14,076 nt of DNA from CAZASK01 sp964487845 (GTDB taxonomy: Bacteria > Chlamydiota > Chlamydiia > Chlamydiales > FEN-1388). Where the stretch lies: assembly GCA_964487845.1 (NCBI GenBank), contig CAZASK010000035.1:1-14076 (forward strand), written 5' to 3'. The translations under genes and the position numbers were made by a program. Shown here in pieces: positions 1 through 7,758 of this stretch (positions are counted from its first letter, which is position 1; every line of letters begins with the position of its first letter). Under the pieces are notes generated by a model. The model searched no databases and had not been told where the DNA came from. It was given only the letters and a program-made list of their open reading frames with translations.

Positions 1-2
1 AT

Positions 3-143
3 CAAGCACCTCCTGTATGGAAGTACTCCTATCAAAAAGAGGAAATTTTAAACTTTGTAAAAAGCGGAAATTTTAAAATTGGCGCGACAATACATGAAAA
101 ATTAATTTACAAGAATCATAAGGTAAAATTTATTTTTGAATGA
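3..143 (+). CDS. 3' end of an unknown gene running in from the left
   Basis: One frame is open from the window edge for 46 codons and ends at TGA 141-143. The peptide is lysine- and isoleucine-rich, with segments such as YSYQKEEILNFVKSGNFKIG and a basic, hydrophobic tail ending in KVKFIFE. It looks like the C-terminus of a real protein, because it mixes hydrophobic and charged residues in a globular pattern. It is visibly more AT-rich than the operon to the right. I do not recognise the family and cannot see the start. It converges on, and slightly overlaps, the remnant of the FAD/Fe-S gene end on the other strand. A chance open frame in AT-rich DNA is the alternative. Confidence 0.4.
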   Translation, partial: QAPPVWKYSYQKEEILNFVKSGNFKIGATIHEKLIYKNHKVKFIFE

Positions 144-186
144 GGAGTGAATCAATCAGGTCGACACAATGTATCGGATGCACATC
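130..186 (-). pseudogene. Degenerate copy of the 3' end of the FAD/Fe-S dehydrogenase gene
   Basis: Read on the minus strand this stretch encodes DVHPIHCVDLIDSLLIQK then TAA. The intact gene ends DVHPIHCVELLDSLLI then TAA. Bases 161-186 match 1181-1206 exactly, and the similarity continues leftward to about 131/1151 with eight mismatches. At 187/1207 the similarity stops abruptly, and the remnant frame hits a stop (TGA, 195-193) two codons upstream of its first matching codon. It is therefore either the last piece of a decayed paralogue or a duplicated gene end made by an insertion. The original stop position has become CAA, so the frame runs two codons longer. Confidence 0.8.
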
Positions 187-310
187 GGACGCTCACTGTG
201 CGGGAAAAATACATGACGGGCAGTGATTTTTATCGATCAGTAGTTTTTAACAAGCAACCAGAAATAAATTTCCAAGCCAAGAAAATTATTATAATACGAA
301 ACAATAAGTA
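187..310. other. Non-coding interval, nothing recognised
   Basis: No frame on either strand gives a convincing gene between the duplicated gene end and the terminator hairpin. I see no tRNA cloverleaf, transposase motif or clear promoter. The right part (about 235-310) is AT-rich and forms the downstream side of the terminator for the minus-strand gene ending at 400. Confidence 0.6.
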
Positions 311-351
311 AACCCGTTTAAAACCACCCTAGATGGGGTTTTAAACGGGTT
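311..351 (-). terminator. Strong hairpin terminator of the exported-protein gene
   Basis: AACCCGTTTAAAACC (311-325) and GGTTTTAAACGGGTT (337-351) are perfect inverted repeats of 15 bp around an 11-base loop. The hairpin begins about 50 bases beyond the stop codon of the minus-strand gene at 400-1056. On the minus strand the stem is followed by a moderately T-rich tract (TTTACTTATTGTTT), as expected for a factor-independent terminator. On the plus strand there is no T run, so minus-strand use is more likely, though the stem could also stop plus-strand transcription. Confidence 0.75.
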
Positions 352-399
352 CATGTGGCTGCGTTCTCCCTAAAAAAGCCTGTTGACGATAGCTAGGTG

Positions 400-1056
400 T
401 TAGATAGGACCGCCGACATTCACAGATAGGCGAAACACCCCCAGTGCCTTTTCATTCAAGAAGGTTTTTGATGGGTGTTTTGCATGTTTGTGCTTTGTTT
501 GACCACGAATTGCTACATACGCTTCTGTCGTCCCACTGCTTGAGCTAAACTTCGTTTCTACGGCAATTCCTGCTGGGTAGATGTTAGCAAGTATAAAGCT
601 TGCTCTTGTGTTGTGATTTTCATTGATTGATTTACTTTGCCAGTTCGCATAGCTGTTTGTTCCTTTCCCTGTATCTACAACGACCGTCCCATCGCTTTCT
701 GCAAAGACAAGGCGTCCAACCGGTGACACACTATTTGCTAGGTTGACACATGCATCGTAGAAAGTTTGGTAGGTGGTTTGATCTATGATATTTGAAAATA
801 ATACAGTCAGGTTGTGCACTTCTACAGAAAGAGCGTTATAGAGCATGGCGTATGTAGAGTTTTCATGTAACAGATGTCTTACGCGTGGAGGGTACTGTAC
901 GTCGTCAGGAAGATGATGTGGGTGAGCATGTGCTGGAGAGAAATTTGGGATTTTCTCATTTTTTTGTACATTTTCACTGCCATATATGGGAGCGACTGAG
1001 AGTAAAGCTCCACCTGAGAAAGCTGCGAGATAGCTCAATATAGATCTTTTTGTCAT
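400..1056 (-). CDS. Exported protein of unknown function, possibly Cache/PAS-like
   Basis: A 218-residue protein. Residues 1-26 have the form of a Sec signal peptide: basic MTKR, a hydrophobic alanine/leucine core, then small residues, with cleavage perhaps near residue 26. A histidine- and proline-rich linker follows (about 39-60), which might bind metal. Residues about 75-218 alternate predicted helix and strand: a helix at 75-110, then GRLVFAESDGTVVVDTGKG (114-132), a strand near 163-185 and a final strand near 205-213. That order, with the DG-T-V-V-D-T hairpin, recalls extracellular Cache/PAS sensor folds, but no signalling domain or second membrane segment is attached, so this is an inference. 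ATG 1056 is supported by AAGGA six bases upstream. The gene is monocistronic, with its own candidate promoter and a hairpin terminator, and it lies between the two copies of the FAD/Fe-S gene end. I do not recognise the family. Confidence 0.8.
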   Translation of the reverse strand: MTKRSILSYLAAFSGGALLSVAPIYGSENVQKNEKIPNFSPAHAHPHHLPDDVQYPPRVRHLLHENSTYAMLYNALSVEVHNLTVLFSNIIDQTTYQTFYDACVNLANSVSPVGRLVFAESDGTVVVDTGKGTNSYANWQSKSINENHNTRASFILANIYPAGIAVETKFSSSSGTTEAYVAIRGQTKHKHAKHPSKTFLNEKALGVFRLSVNVGGPI

Positions 1057-1084
1057 ATGTGTTCCTTGATGTTAAAAACCGATA

Positions 1085-1099
1085 GGTGAATACATCACC
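1085..1099 (-). other. Small hairpin in the leader of the exported-protein gene
   Basis: GGTGA and TCACC pair around a five-base loop. On the minus strand the stem is followed by TATCGGTTTTTAAC, so it could be a weak terminator for the upstream operon, whose last stop lies about 57 bases away. If the candidate promoter at 1109-1137 is used, it would instead be a leader stem about 30 bases before the start codon. The stem is short and may have no function. Confidence 0.3.
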
Positions 1100-1108
1100 G
1101 TTAAAAAA

Positions 1109-1137
1109 CATATACATAAATAATGAGTTTGTGAGAA
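1109..1137 (-). promoter_or_regulatory. Candidate sigma70 promoter of the exported-protein gene
   Basis: On the minus strand TTCTCA (1137-1132) and TATATG (1114-1109) are separated by 17 bases, each matching four of six consensus positions. Transcription would begin near 1102 and give a leader of about 45 bases. The surrounding DNA is AT-rich, so chance matches are likely. The gene needs a promoter somewhere in this 99-base gap unless it is read from the operon upstream. Confidence 0.3.
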
Positions 1138-1155
1138 CTGTTAAGTAGATTTTTT

Positions 1156-3975
1156 TTAAATAAGCAGAGAATCAAGAAGTTCGACACAATGTATCGGATG
1201 CACATCTTGAATTGAGTCAATCTGCTCGCGGCAAGAGACTCCATTTGCGATACAAATATCACCTGGCTGTATTTTCTTTAAAGAGGGTGCTATCGTCTTA
1301 TGAGATATCTCTTGCGAAAGTACATAATGCTCATGCTCATAGCCAAAAGATCCAGCCATGCCGCAGCAGCCTTGAGAAACTTCCTTTACAGTAGAATCAA
1401 AAAGCTGTTTCATAATCTCTATGCTTCTAGAGCCCTTTCCAGCGCTTTTTTCATGACAGTGTGTATGTACGTAGATCGTTCCGGAAGGTTTCTTGAGCTT
1501 TGCTTTCAATGGGTGAGGCGAGATAAGTAAAAGCTCTTCGAGTGTGCGGCACATTGTGTGGACACATGCTACCTTGTCTGGGTCGAGGTGAAGGCTATGC
1601 CATTCATCTTGTAGAGTAGCCAGGCAGCTTGGCTCGAGAGTAGTAATATAGAGTCCTTTTGCAGCATAGGGGTAGAGAATATCGAGAAGCTTGTGTGCGT
1701 GCATCTTTGCTTGAGTAAGAAGGCCTTTTGAAAAGTGGGTACGGCCACAACAGCTCCACTCAGGGACTGCTACACTGTAGCCCGCTGCCTCAAGCACTCT
1801 TTTTGCTTTAAGGCCCAAATCTGGCCTTGTAAACTCAGTAAAAGTGTCACTGAAGAGAACGACAGTAGCATCATCAGGGGCCGTGTGAGCGACTTTGGAA
1901 AAGCGAAAATGGGCAATCTTCGGCATCTTTCGTTTGTTTGTGATGCCAAGAAGAGGAGCAAATGGCTTCAATAAGAAAAGAATACCATTTGCTATTCTGG
2001 GGAGATAGCTTGCCATTTTCAACCATTTCCCTACATTGCCGAAGAGATAGCTTCTGAGTGGGTATCCATGTTTTGTGTGATACCAGAAGAGATACTCAGA
2101 CTTCATCTTTGCCATATCTACCTGAGAGGGACACTCTGTCTTACAGCCTTTACACTGCACGCACAGATCGAAGACGTCGTAAAATGGTTTTGTCAACATC
2201 TCTTCTTTTGTAATTCTTCCGTGGATGAGAGCGCGAAGTGTTTGTGCACGAGCGCGTGTGGTGTCCTTTTCGTTGAGCGTCGCCTGATAAGACGGGCACA
2301 TGAGTCCCTCTTTTTTACGACACTGGCCATTGCCATTACACATATCTGCTGCAAGCTCAAAGCCGCCAGCTGATGAAAAGTCGAGAAAGGTAGCAATGGC
2401 GTGGATCGGCTTTTGAGGGGATAATTTTAAATAAGAAAACGCATTTTCTTCTGTCACTATCTTGCCAGGATTCATCAAAAAATGAGGGTCAAATGCCTTT
2501 TTTATTTGGCAAAAGAGCGAAAAGAGTCTATCTCCAAACATCTTTTTATTTAAGTAAGAGCGGATGAGGCCATCGCCATGTTCCGCGCTGAGAACTCCAT
2601 GAAAATGCTGTACAAGTGTAGAGACCTCATCCATGAGCTTTCGCATGGTGTCGATTTCGTCTGATTTTTGAAGGTCTATATAGGGACGTATATGCAGACA
2701 CCCATCGCCAATATGTCCATAGATGCCAGCTTCCTTTTTATGTTTTTGGAATAGAGCAATCAGCTGCTTTGTAAATGGGGCCACCTTGTCCGCAGGGACT
2801 GCGATATCTTCAATAAAGGCGATAGCTCGTGAGTAGCTTCTTTGTGAAAGGAGAAGGCCTAATCCTGCTTTTCTCAGCGCCCATACATGCTCTTGCTTCG
2901 TGCGCTCTGTGATCACGTCGACAGCTATTACTGTATCATCTTTTTTGCATCGAGTTACACATTCATGTATCTTGCTAAGATCAGAAGAAGCAAATTCATA
3001 GACGAAGAGAGCGTCAGTATCTGCATGAAGAAAGTCGACTTTTCCTTGGAGTGCCGGACTTATTTTTCCAGCTTCGATGATTTTTCTGTCGATCATCTCC
3101 AGAGCATATGGTCGAAGCTCATCTGCTGAAGGGAGTCTTTGCATGCCAGCAATCATATCACGCGCTGAGACAAGGACTAAGGTCGTTACTGGAAGTATCT
3201 CAGAGAGTTGTAGGGTGATTTCTGAGATAAAGCCGAGCGTTCCTTGCGAGCCTACAATAAGCTGAGAAATGTTGCATCGATCTGGATCGATGAGTGTATC
3301 GAGGTTATACCCAGAAGCTCTTCTTTTGATATGTGGAAATTCTCGTCTGATATCACTCGTATGATTTCTTCTGATCTGATCAAGCTCTCGATAGATGTGC
3401 CCCTCTGCATTTTGTAGAAGGCATTTTTGCTCTAGTTGTTGTTGTGTGAGCATTTTTGTGCGAATGACATCGCCTGCTACAAGAATCAACTCCACTTCTT
3501 GGACGTGGTCACACATGCGTCCATAATGAAGGGAATGTGCGCCAGCTGCGTTGCTCGCCACCATGCCGCCAATAGTCGCTCTATTTCCTGTCGAGGTATC
3601 GGGTCCAAGGCGCAGACCATACGGCAGGCAAGCTTGATTGAGTTCATCTTGTATGACACCAGGTTCTACCACAGCTCGTTTGTTTTTGGGATCTATAGAG
3701 AGAATACGCCGTAGATAGCGAGATGTGTCGATGACAAGACCTTGGCCTATGCATCCACCAGAAATTCCTGTGGCAGCACCTCGAGGGATAACCGGGACTT
3801 GGAATTGATGAGCAATGGTGATAGCAGTGATGAGATCTTCTTTCGTTCGTGGGATGCATACAGCAAGAGGCTCGATTTCAAGAATGGAAGCATCGATAGC
3901 GTAGATTGCCCTTGTGGCAGCATCATCGCGTACTTCACACTGGAGGTGAGAGCGAAGCTCTTGTATGAATCGCAT
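1156..3975 (-). CDS. FAD-linked oxidase / Fe-S dehydrogenase fusion (D-2-hydroxyacid dehydrogenase type)
   Basis: The 939 residues contain all modules of the flavin/iron-sulfur 2-hydroxyacid dehydrogenases fused in one chain. An FAD-binding domain (about 35-255) has PRGAATGISGG (64-74), GNRATIGGMVASNAAG (130-145) and GSQGTLGFISE (242-252). The FAD-oxidase C domain (about 260-510) has GHIGDGCLHIRP (420-431), EHGDG (465-469) and NPGKI (502-506). A ferredoxin-like segment has C546, C552, C560-P and C605-x2-C608-x2-C611-x3-C615-P, probably two [4Fe-4S] clusters. Two CCG-type domains follow (SCCGRT at 741-746; HTHC at 837-840 with GCCG at 869-872). Such enzymes oxidise D-lactate, D-2-hydroxyglutarate or glycolate and pass electrons to quinone or cytochrome at the inner face of the membrane. 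The substrate cannot be read from sequence. The start overlaps the astB stop (TAATG), so it is translated with the AST operon. This favours a substrate linked to 2-oxoglutarate, such as D-2-hydroxyglutarate, over lactate, but only by context. Confidence 0.93.
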   Translation of the reverse strand: MRFIQELRSHLQCEVRDDAATRAIYAIDASILEIEPLAVCIPRTKEDLITAITIAHQFQVPVIPRGAATGISGGCIGQGLVIDTSRYLRRILSIDPKNKRAVVEPGVIQDELNQACLPYGLRLGPDTSTGNRATIGGMVASNAAGAHSLHYGRMCDHVQEVELILVAGDVIRTKMLTQQQLEQKCLLQNAEGHIYRELDQIRRNHTSDIRREFPHIKRRASGYNLDTLIDPDRCNISQLIVGSQGTLGFISEITLQLSEILPVTTLVLVSARDMIAGMQRLPSADELRPYALEMIDRKIIEAGKISPALQGKVDFLHADTDALFVYEFASSDLSKIHECVTRCKKDDTVIAVDVITERTKQEHVWALRKAGLGLLLSQRSYSRAIAFIEDIAVPADKVAPFTKQLIALFQKHKKEAGIYGHIGDGCLHIRPYIDLQKSDEIDTMRKLMDEVSTLVQHFHGVLSAEHGDGLIRSYLNKKMFGDRLFSLFCQIKKAFDPHFLMNPGKIVTEENAFSYLKLSPQKPIHAIATFLDFSSAGGFELAADMCNGNGQCRKKEGLMCPSYQATLNEKDTTRARAQTLRALIHGRITKEEMLTKPFYDVFDLCVQCKGCKTECPSQVDMAKMKSEYLFWYHTKHGYPLRSYLFGNVGKWLKMASYLPRIANGILFLLKPFAPLLGITNKRKMPKIAHFRFSKVAHTAPDDATVVLFSDTFTEFTRPDLGLKAKRVLEAAGYSVAVPEWSCCGRTHFSKGLLTQAKMHAHKLLDILYPYAAKGLYITTLEPSCLATLQDEWHSLHLDPDKVACVHTMCRTLEELLLISPHPLKAKLKKPSGTIYVHTHCHEKSAGKGSRSIEIMKQLFDSTVKEVSQGCCGMAGSFGYEHEHYVLSQEISHKTIAPSLKKIQPGDICIANGVSCREQIDSIQDVHPIHCVELLDSLLI

Positions 3976-5300
3976 TAGATCACCGTCAGCTTGAGAGCAT
4001 GCATGATAGCCTGGTAAGCGCGCTCACATTGTGTTCGAAACTGCGGATCTAAAAATTGTTCGAGGTAGAGCTTTTCCGGATAGTAGGTGTGTACTATATC
4101 ACAGAGTGACGCATAGACTGCATCATTCAAAAACACTCCTTGATGCATCGCCTTGATTTCCTTTTCATGGAGAGGAAGGCGAATGCGCAAACAAGCAGGC
4201 CCTCCGCCATTTTTCATGCTTTCTGATAAAGATACATAGTGCAGCTCATCGACAATATGTTTTTTAAGAAGGCGCTCTAGAACATGAGCGCTTGCTGTCA
4301 GATGTTTGCACTCATCGGGGGCTAATAGGATTGCCTTCTCGTGTGTTGTGCATATCTGTGAATTGAAGAGGTAGGAGCGTACTGCATCGGATAAAGATAG
4401 ATCTTTTTCACGGATGAGGTGAATGGCAAGCCCTGTGCCAAAAAGAGCTTTTGCCTTTGTGTTCAGCTCTACCAATACTTTCTTCTGGTTGCAGAAGGCG
4501 CGTTCGTGGCATATAAAAAAACGTTCATGTCCAGTGGAGATGACGTCATTGTGAAAAACGCCAGCGTCAATTGCTTGAGGCAGCTGCTGCACACACACCA
4601 CTTGATCATAAGAGAGCGCATGTCTTCGTATGATAGCATGGAAGACCTCTTTTGCCTGGCGAGCAGGGTACTTTTTGGGGGCACGCTCTCTTTTTTGGCT
4701 TTTCCCATATACAAACAGATACAACCCCTTCGATGAGTCACTGGAGGAAAAACGTATCTGGTTGGCAGCTCCCTCATCTGAAAAATCAGAAGCCGACGGA
4801 AGAGGTGGATGTACTGTAAAATATCGAGCATCATGGAAGATCTGTCGCATGAGTATTTCTGTATGAGTAGCCTCACAAAAGCGGTGAAGATGAGAGCAGA
4901 GATTCGCTGGCGTGATGTGCACTTTTTTGTCAGCAGCGTCCGATGAGGCTGTAATCGTTGCGCTGTTTGCTGCCCACATAAACGACGAAGAGCTACACTG
5001 AAGAAAAAGAAATAGATCCTCCTGAAAAGCCTTTTTTGCAACTTCTTGATCACTTCCTTGAAAACCGAGCTGCCGTAAAATATCAAAATGAGGTCTCGGC
5101 TGGGGAGGTAAAACAGCTTGTAAGATGCCAAGCTGTGAGAGGTATCTCATCTTCTTGAGTCCCTCTAGTGCTGCCATTTTAGGATACGAGAGGACGGCTT
5201 CATGTGTGGTAGAGGCTATATTCCCGAATGAAAGACCTCCAAAATGGTGTGTAGGACCTACCATCGCATCAAGGTTTACTTCTCTTATAAGATTTTTCAT
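3975..5300 (-). CDS. astB: N-succinylarginine dihydrolase AstB
   Basis: Second step of the AST pathway: N-succinylarginine plus water gives N-succinylornithine, two ammonia and CO2, in the cytoplasm. The 441-residue length is normal for the family. The N-terminal signature NLDAMVGPTHHFGGLSFGN (9-27) is diagnostic. The catalytic triad of the guanidine-modifying fold is complete: E176 in DEGAAN, H250 in VFHNDVI and C370 in NGGGPAC, matching E174, H248 and C365 of the E. coli enzyme as I recall them. The start ATG overlaps the astD stop in an ATGA, and the stop overlaps the next gene by one base, so translation is coupled on both sides. No truncation or missing key residue is seen. A 220-residue frame on the same strand inside this gene is a shadow. 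Confidence 0.97.
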   Translation of the reverse strand: MKNLIREVNLDAMVGPTHHFGGLSFGNIASTTHEAVLSYPKMAALEGLKKMRYLSQLGILQAVLPPQPRPHFDILRQLGFQGSDQEVAKKAFQEDLFLFLQCSSSSFMWAANSATITASSDAADKKVHITPANLCSHLHRFCEATHTEILMRQIFHDARYFTVHPPLPSASDFSDEGAANQIRFSSSDSSKGLYLFVYGKSQKRERAPKKYPARQAKEVFHAIIRRHALSYDQVVCVQQLPQAIDAGVFHNDVISTGHERFFICHERAFCNQKKVLVELNTKAKALFGTGLAIHLIREKDLSLSDAVRSYLFNSQICTTHEKAILLAPDECKHLTASAHVLERLLKKHIVDELHYVSLSESMKNGGGPACLRIRLPLHEKEIKAMHQGVFLNDAVYASLCDIVHTYYPEKLYLEQFLDPQFRTQCERAYQAIMHALKLTVI

Positions 5301-6748
5301 AGTCTCTTGCCTATTTCAGCGGGTATTTGTGGAAAAGCTTGGATCGTGGAGCTGACAGGATAGGCTGTGAAGTCGCAGGCGTAGTATCCTGCAGGCTGGT
5401 AATTTCCTGAGTCTTTAATCCCGCCAAAAGGGGCATAGCTCGAAGCTCCTGTAAGAGGGCTGTTGCAGTTGATGACTCCAGCTTCTAGCTTGTCGAGCGC
5501 TATCTGAATCTCCTTGGGATCATCGGTGATGATGCCAGCTGCAAGGCCGTATCGGGTGTTGTTTGCCTGCTCAATAGCTTCGTGCAAGTTTTTGACGCGG
5601 ATGATTTGAATAAGAGGGCCAAAGATTTCTTCATCTTCTACTGCGATATCTGTGACGTCGATGATGCCAGGAGTTACAAAGGCTGTGTTGTCCTGAAGAT
5701 GCTTCATCTCGAGTAACACTTTCTTTCCTTGGATAGCATGGTATTGTGCCATGATTTTTTGCCCAGCCTCTTTTGTGACAACAGGTCCCATAAAAGGCTC
5801 TGGCGAGCTGTCGTACGCTCCAATAGACAGTGTCTTTGTTTTCTCTATCAATAAGTCAAGGAATTGATTTTGCTCTCCCATTACGATCACTCTCTTGGCA
5901 GCACTGCAGCGCTGTCCTGTCGAGATATACGCAGACTGCATGGTGATGGCGACAGAAGCTTCGAGAGAGTGAGTCTTTGAGATGATGAGTGGGTTGTTGC
6001 CTCCCATCTCAAGAGCACAAATCCTCTGGCGAAATCGCATCGCATGCGCTCCGATGGCATGTCCTGCAGCAAGACTTCCGGTGAAGAAAACGCCTCGAAG
6101 ATCTTCTTCAAGGAGCATGCTTCCTACCTCTTTTGCTCCTTGTATAAGGTTGATGACACCATGTGGAAGGCCTGCCTTCTGCCATAAGTGTATGCAGAAC
6201 TCTGCCACAGCAGGCGTGTATTCACTCGGTTTGAAGATCACGCAATTTCCTGCGATGAGTGCTGGGATAATCTGCCCATGAGGAAGATGAGCGGGGAAGT
6301 TAAATGGGCCGAGCACTGCAACAGCTCCATAAGGCTTATGGGTGATGTGCAGACTTGCATGAGGAAGCTCTATACGCTTAGTTTGGCAGCGCTCTTTATA
6401 CGCCTGTAGCGAGATGGCCGCTTTACCCGCCATGGCACGCACTTCTGAAAGAGAGTCCCAGAGCGGTTTGCCCATCTCTTGCGATATAAGCGTCGCAAGC
6501 TCCTGTTCATGTGCTAGCACCTCTTCTGAAAAGCGAGAGATGAAGTGCATGCGCTCATCTACATGGCGGCTTCGCCACTCAGAAAAGGCCTCTTTTGCAC
6601 CTATAACCGCATCATGGATCTGAGATTGGCTTGCTTCTTTTCCTTCAAAGATGATCTGTCCAGTAGCTGGATTTTTCGATTGCAGCCTCGGGCCCAATCC
6701 TTTTGTCCACTTGCCATTTATAAAAAAGTCACCTGATATTTTCGTCAT
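5297..6748 (-). CDS. astD: N-succinylglutamate 5-semialdehyde dehydrogenase AstD
   Basis: Fourth step of the AST pathway: NAD+-dependent oxidation of succinylglutamate semialdehyde to N-succinylglutamate. The protein is 483 residues, close to the E. coli enzyme. Aldehyde dehydrogenase superfamily features are in order: the oxyanion asparagine N150 in LGPFNFPAHLPHG, K173 in FKPSE, the cofactor loop FTGS (222-225), the general base E247 in LEMGGNNP and the catalytic nucleophile C281 in STGQRCSAAKRV. The PAHLPHG stretch after the asparagine is characteristic of AstD within the superfamily. The start codon overlaps the astA stop and the stop overlaps the astB start, both as ATGA. The enzyme appears intact. 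The family call alone would leave the substrate open, but its place between astA and astB settles it. Confidence 0.96.
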   Translation of the reverse strand: MTKISGDFFINGKWTKGLGPRLQSKNPATGQIIFEGKEASQSQIHDAVIGAKEAFSEWRSRHVDERMHFISRFSEEVLAHEQELATLISQEMGKPLWDSLSEVRAMAGKAAISLQAYKERCQTKRIELPHASLHITHKPYGAVAVLGPFNFPAHLPHGQIIPALIAGNCVIFKPSEYTPAVAEFCIHLWQKAGLPHGVINLIQGAKEVGSMLLEEDLRGVFFTGSLAAGHAIGAHAMRFRQRICALEMGGNNPLIISKTHSLEASVAITMQSAYISTGQRCSAAKRVIVMGEQNQFLDLLIEKTKTLSIGAYDSSPEPFMGPVVTKEAGQKIMAQYHAIQGKKVLLEMKHLQDNTAFVTPGIIDVTDIAVEDEEIFGPLIQIIRVKNLHEAIEQANNTRYGLAAGIITDDPKEIQIALDKLEAGVINCNSPLTGASSYAPFGGIKDSGNYQPAGYYACDFTAYPVSSTIQAFPQIPAEIGKRL

Positions 6749-7758
6749 ACAAGCTCCATAAGCCGTATCCAGTCGCCAAGCCCCACTTCAAGAGCTATAG
6801 ACGTTTCATAAGGAAGAGAAAGCGTTTCGTCATCATGGATGATGGCAGTGGAAATGAGAGCTCGAAAGTCAATACGTTCATTACCCATCATATATTTTTT
6901 CTCTGTAGCAGCTTCGGATACAATCTTCGTGATTTGATATCTTTTCGATTCTTTGATGGTACGTATGTCGTTTTTCCTTACGCGAAGTGTAGGTCCTGCA
7001 TCGAAGATGTCGATCTCTTCTGTAATGTGAAATCCTTCGTTGAGGAGCATGCGCAAGGCTGCTTTGGTTTGCTCATGGGTGCGGCCAATAACCTCTTGGA
7101 CAGCCTGTGGAAGGAGCGGGATATAGATGGGATATTTCGGCAAAAAGTGAGAGATGAAGCTTTTGCCATATTTTATCATCTCAAATACATCAACAATCGA
7201 CATATCTAAAAAATGTCTTCCTACACCATTCCAAAATGGACTTTCGTCATCGATAATGACGCCTCGAAGTTCAGCAAACATGCTTGCGGTAAACCTTTCC
7301 GGAAAGCGGGCGATAAATAAAAAACGCCCCAGAGAAAGGAGTTTCCCAAGTCCCGCGTGTCTAAAGTCAGGGTGAAGAAAGAGAGAGCACACCTCACTAG
7401 GGCCTCGTACGTAGGAGAGAGGGCTTAAGATAGGGATTTTCTTTGTGACCTGGTCGATAGAAGATTGTGTGATCAAAATTTCTTTTTTATAAAAGTAAAG
7501 AGGCTCTCCACCTCCTGTTGCTGCCATGATGGCAGAGATGCCGATGATTTCGTGTGTTATGCAATTTTCTAGCACAAATACATATTGCTCATCACCTGGC
7601 AAAGAGACACTTTTATAAAAAGAATCAAGAGAAGTCTGTAACTTTTTTTGGAGTCTGCTTTCGTCTTTTGGAAGCGAGGTTAGGCCTATATTCGCAAGCT
7701 TGCTGAGTGCAATAAACTGAGCTTCGTCAGTTGTGTGAATCGGCCTTAAGATAATCAT
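6745..7758 (-). CDS. astA: Arginine N-succinyltransferase AstA
   Basis: Committing step of the AST pathway: transfer of succinyl from succinyl-CoA to the alpha-amino group of arginine. The 337 residues match the family length, and several signatures are present: GLTSLP (25-30), a GNAT-like acyl-CoA loop RHAGLGKLLSLGRFLFI (133-149), FAELRG (161-166), SPFWNGVGRHFLDM (173-186), GRTHEQTKAALRMLLNEGF (225-243) and DIFDAGPTL (250-258). ATG 7758 overlaps the stop of the aminotransferase gene in an ATGA. Some bacteria have paired alpha and beta AstA subunits; only one copy is visible here, as in the E. coli arrangement. The C-terminal tail (about 270-337) is the least conserved part. No defect is seen. 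Confidence 0.97.
   Translation of the reverse strand: MIILRPIHTTDEAQFIALSKLANIGLTSLPKDESRLQKKLQTSLDSFYKSVSLPGDEQYVFVLENCITHEIIGISAIMAATGGGEPLYFYKKEILITQSSIDQVTKKIPILSPLSYVRGPSEVCSLFLHPDFRHAGLGKLLSLGRFLFIARFPERFTASMFAELRGVIIDDESPFWNGVGRHFLDMSIVDVFEMIKYGKSFISHFLPKYPIYIPLLPQAVQEVIGRTHEQTKAALRMLLNEGFHITEEIDIFDAGPTLRVRKNDIRTIKESKRYQITKIVSEAATEKKYMMGNERIDFRALISTAIIHDDETLSLPYETSIALEVGLGDWIRLMELV

Noticed and set aside
41..77. Direct repeat GGAAATTTTAAA at 41-52 and 66-77
   Set aside because: Both copies lie within the open frame of the partial gene in AT-rich DNA. Two 12-bp copies 25 bp apart are too little for a repeat array or an origin.
4469..5131. Long open frame (220 codons) within astB on the same strand
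   Set aside because: It lies wholly inside astB, which has a complete catalytic triad and clear family signatures. The alternative translation is rich in Arg, Leu and Phe with no domain pattern and is a frame shadow.
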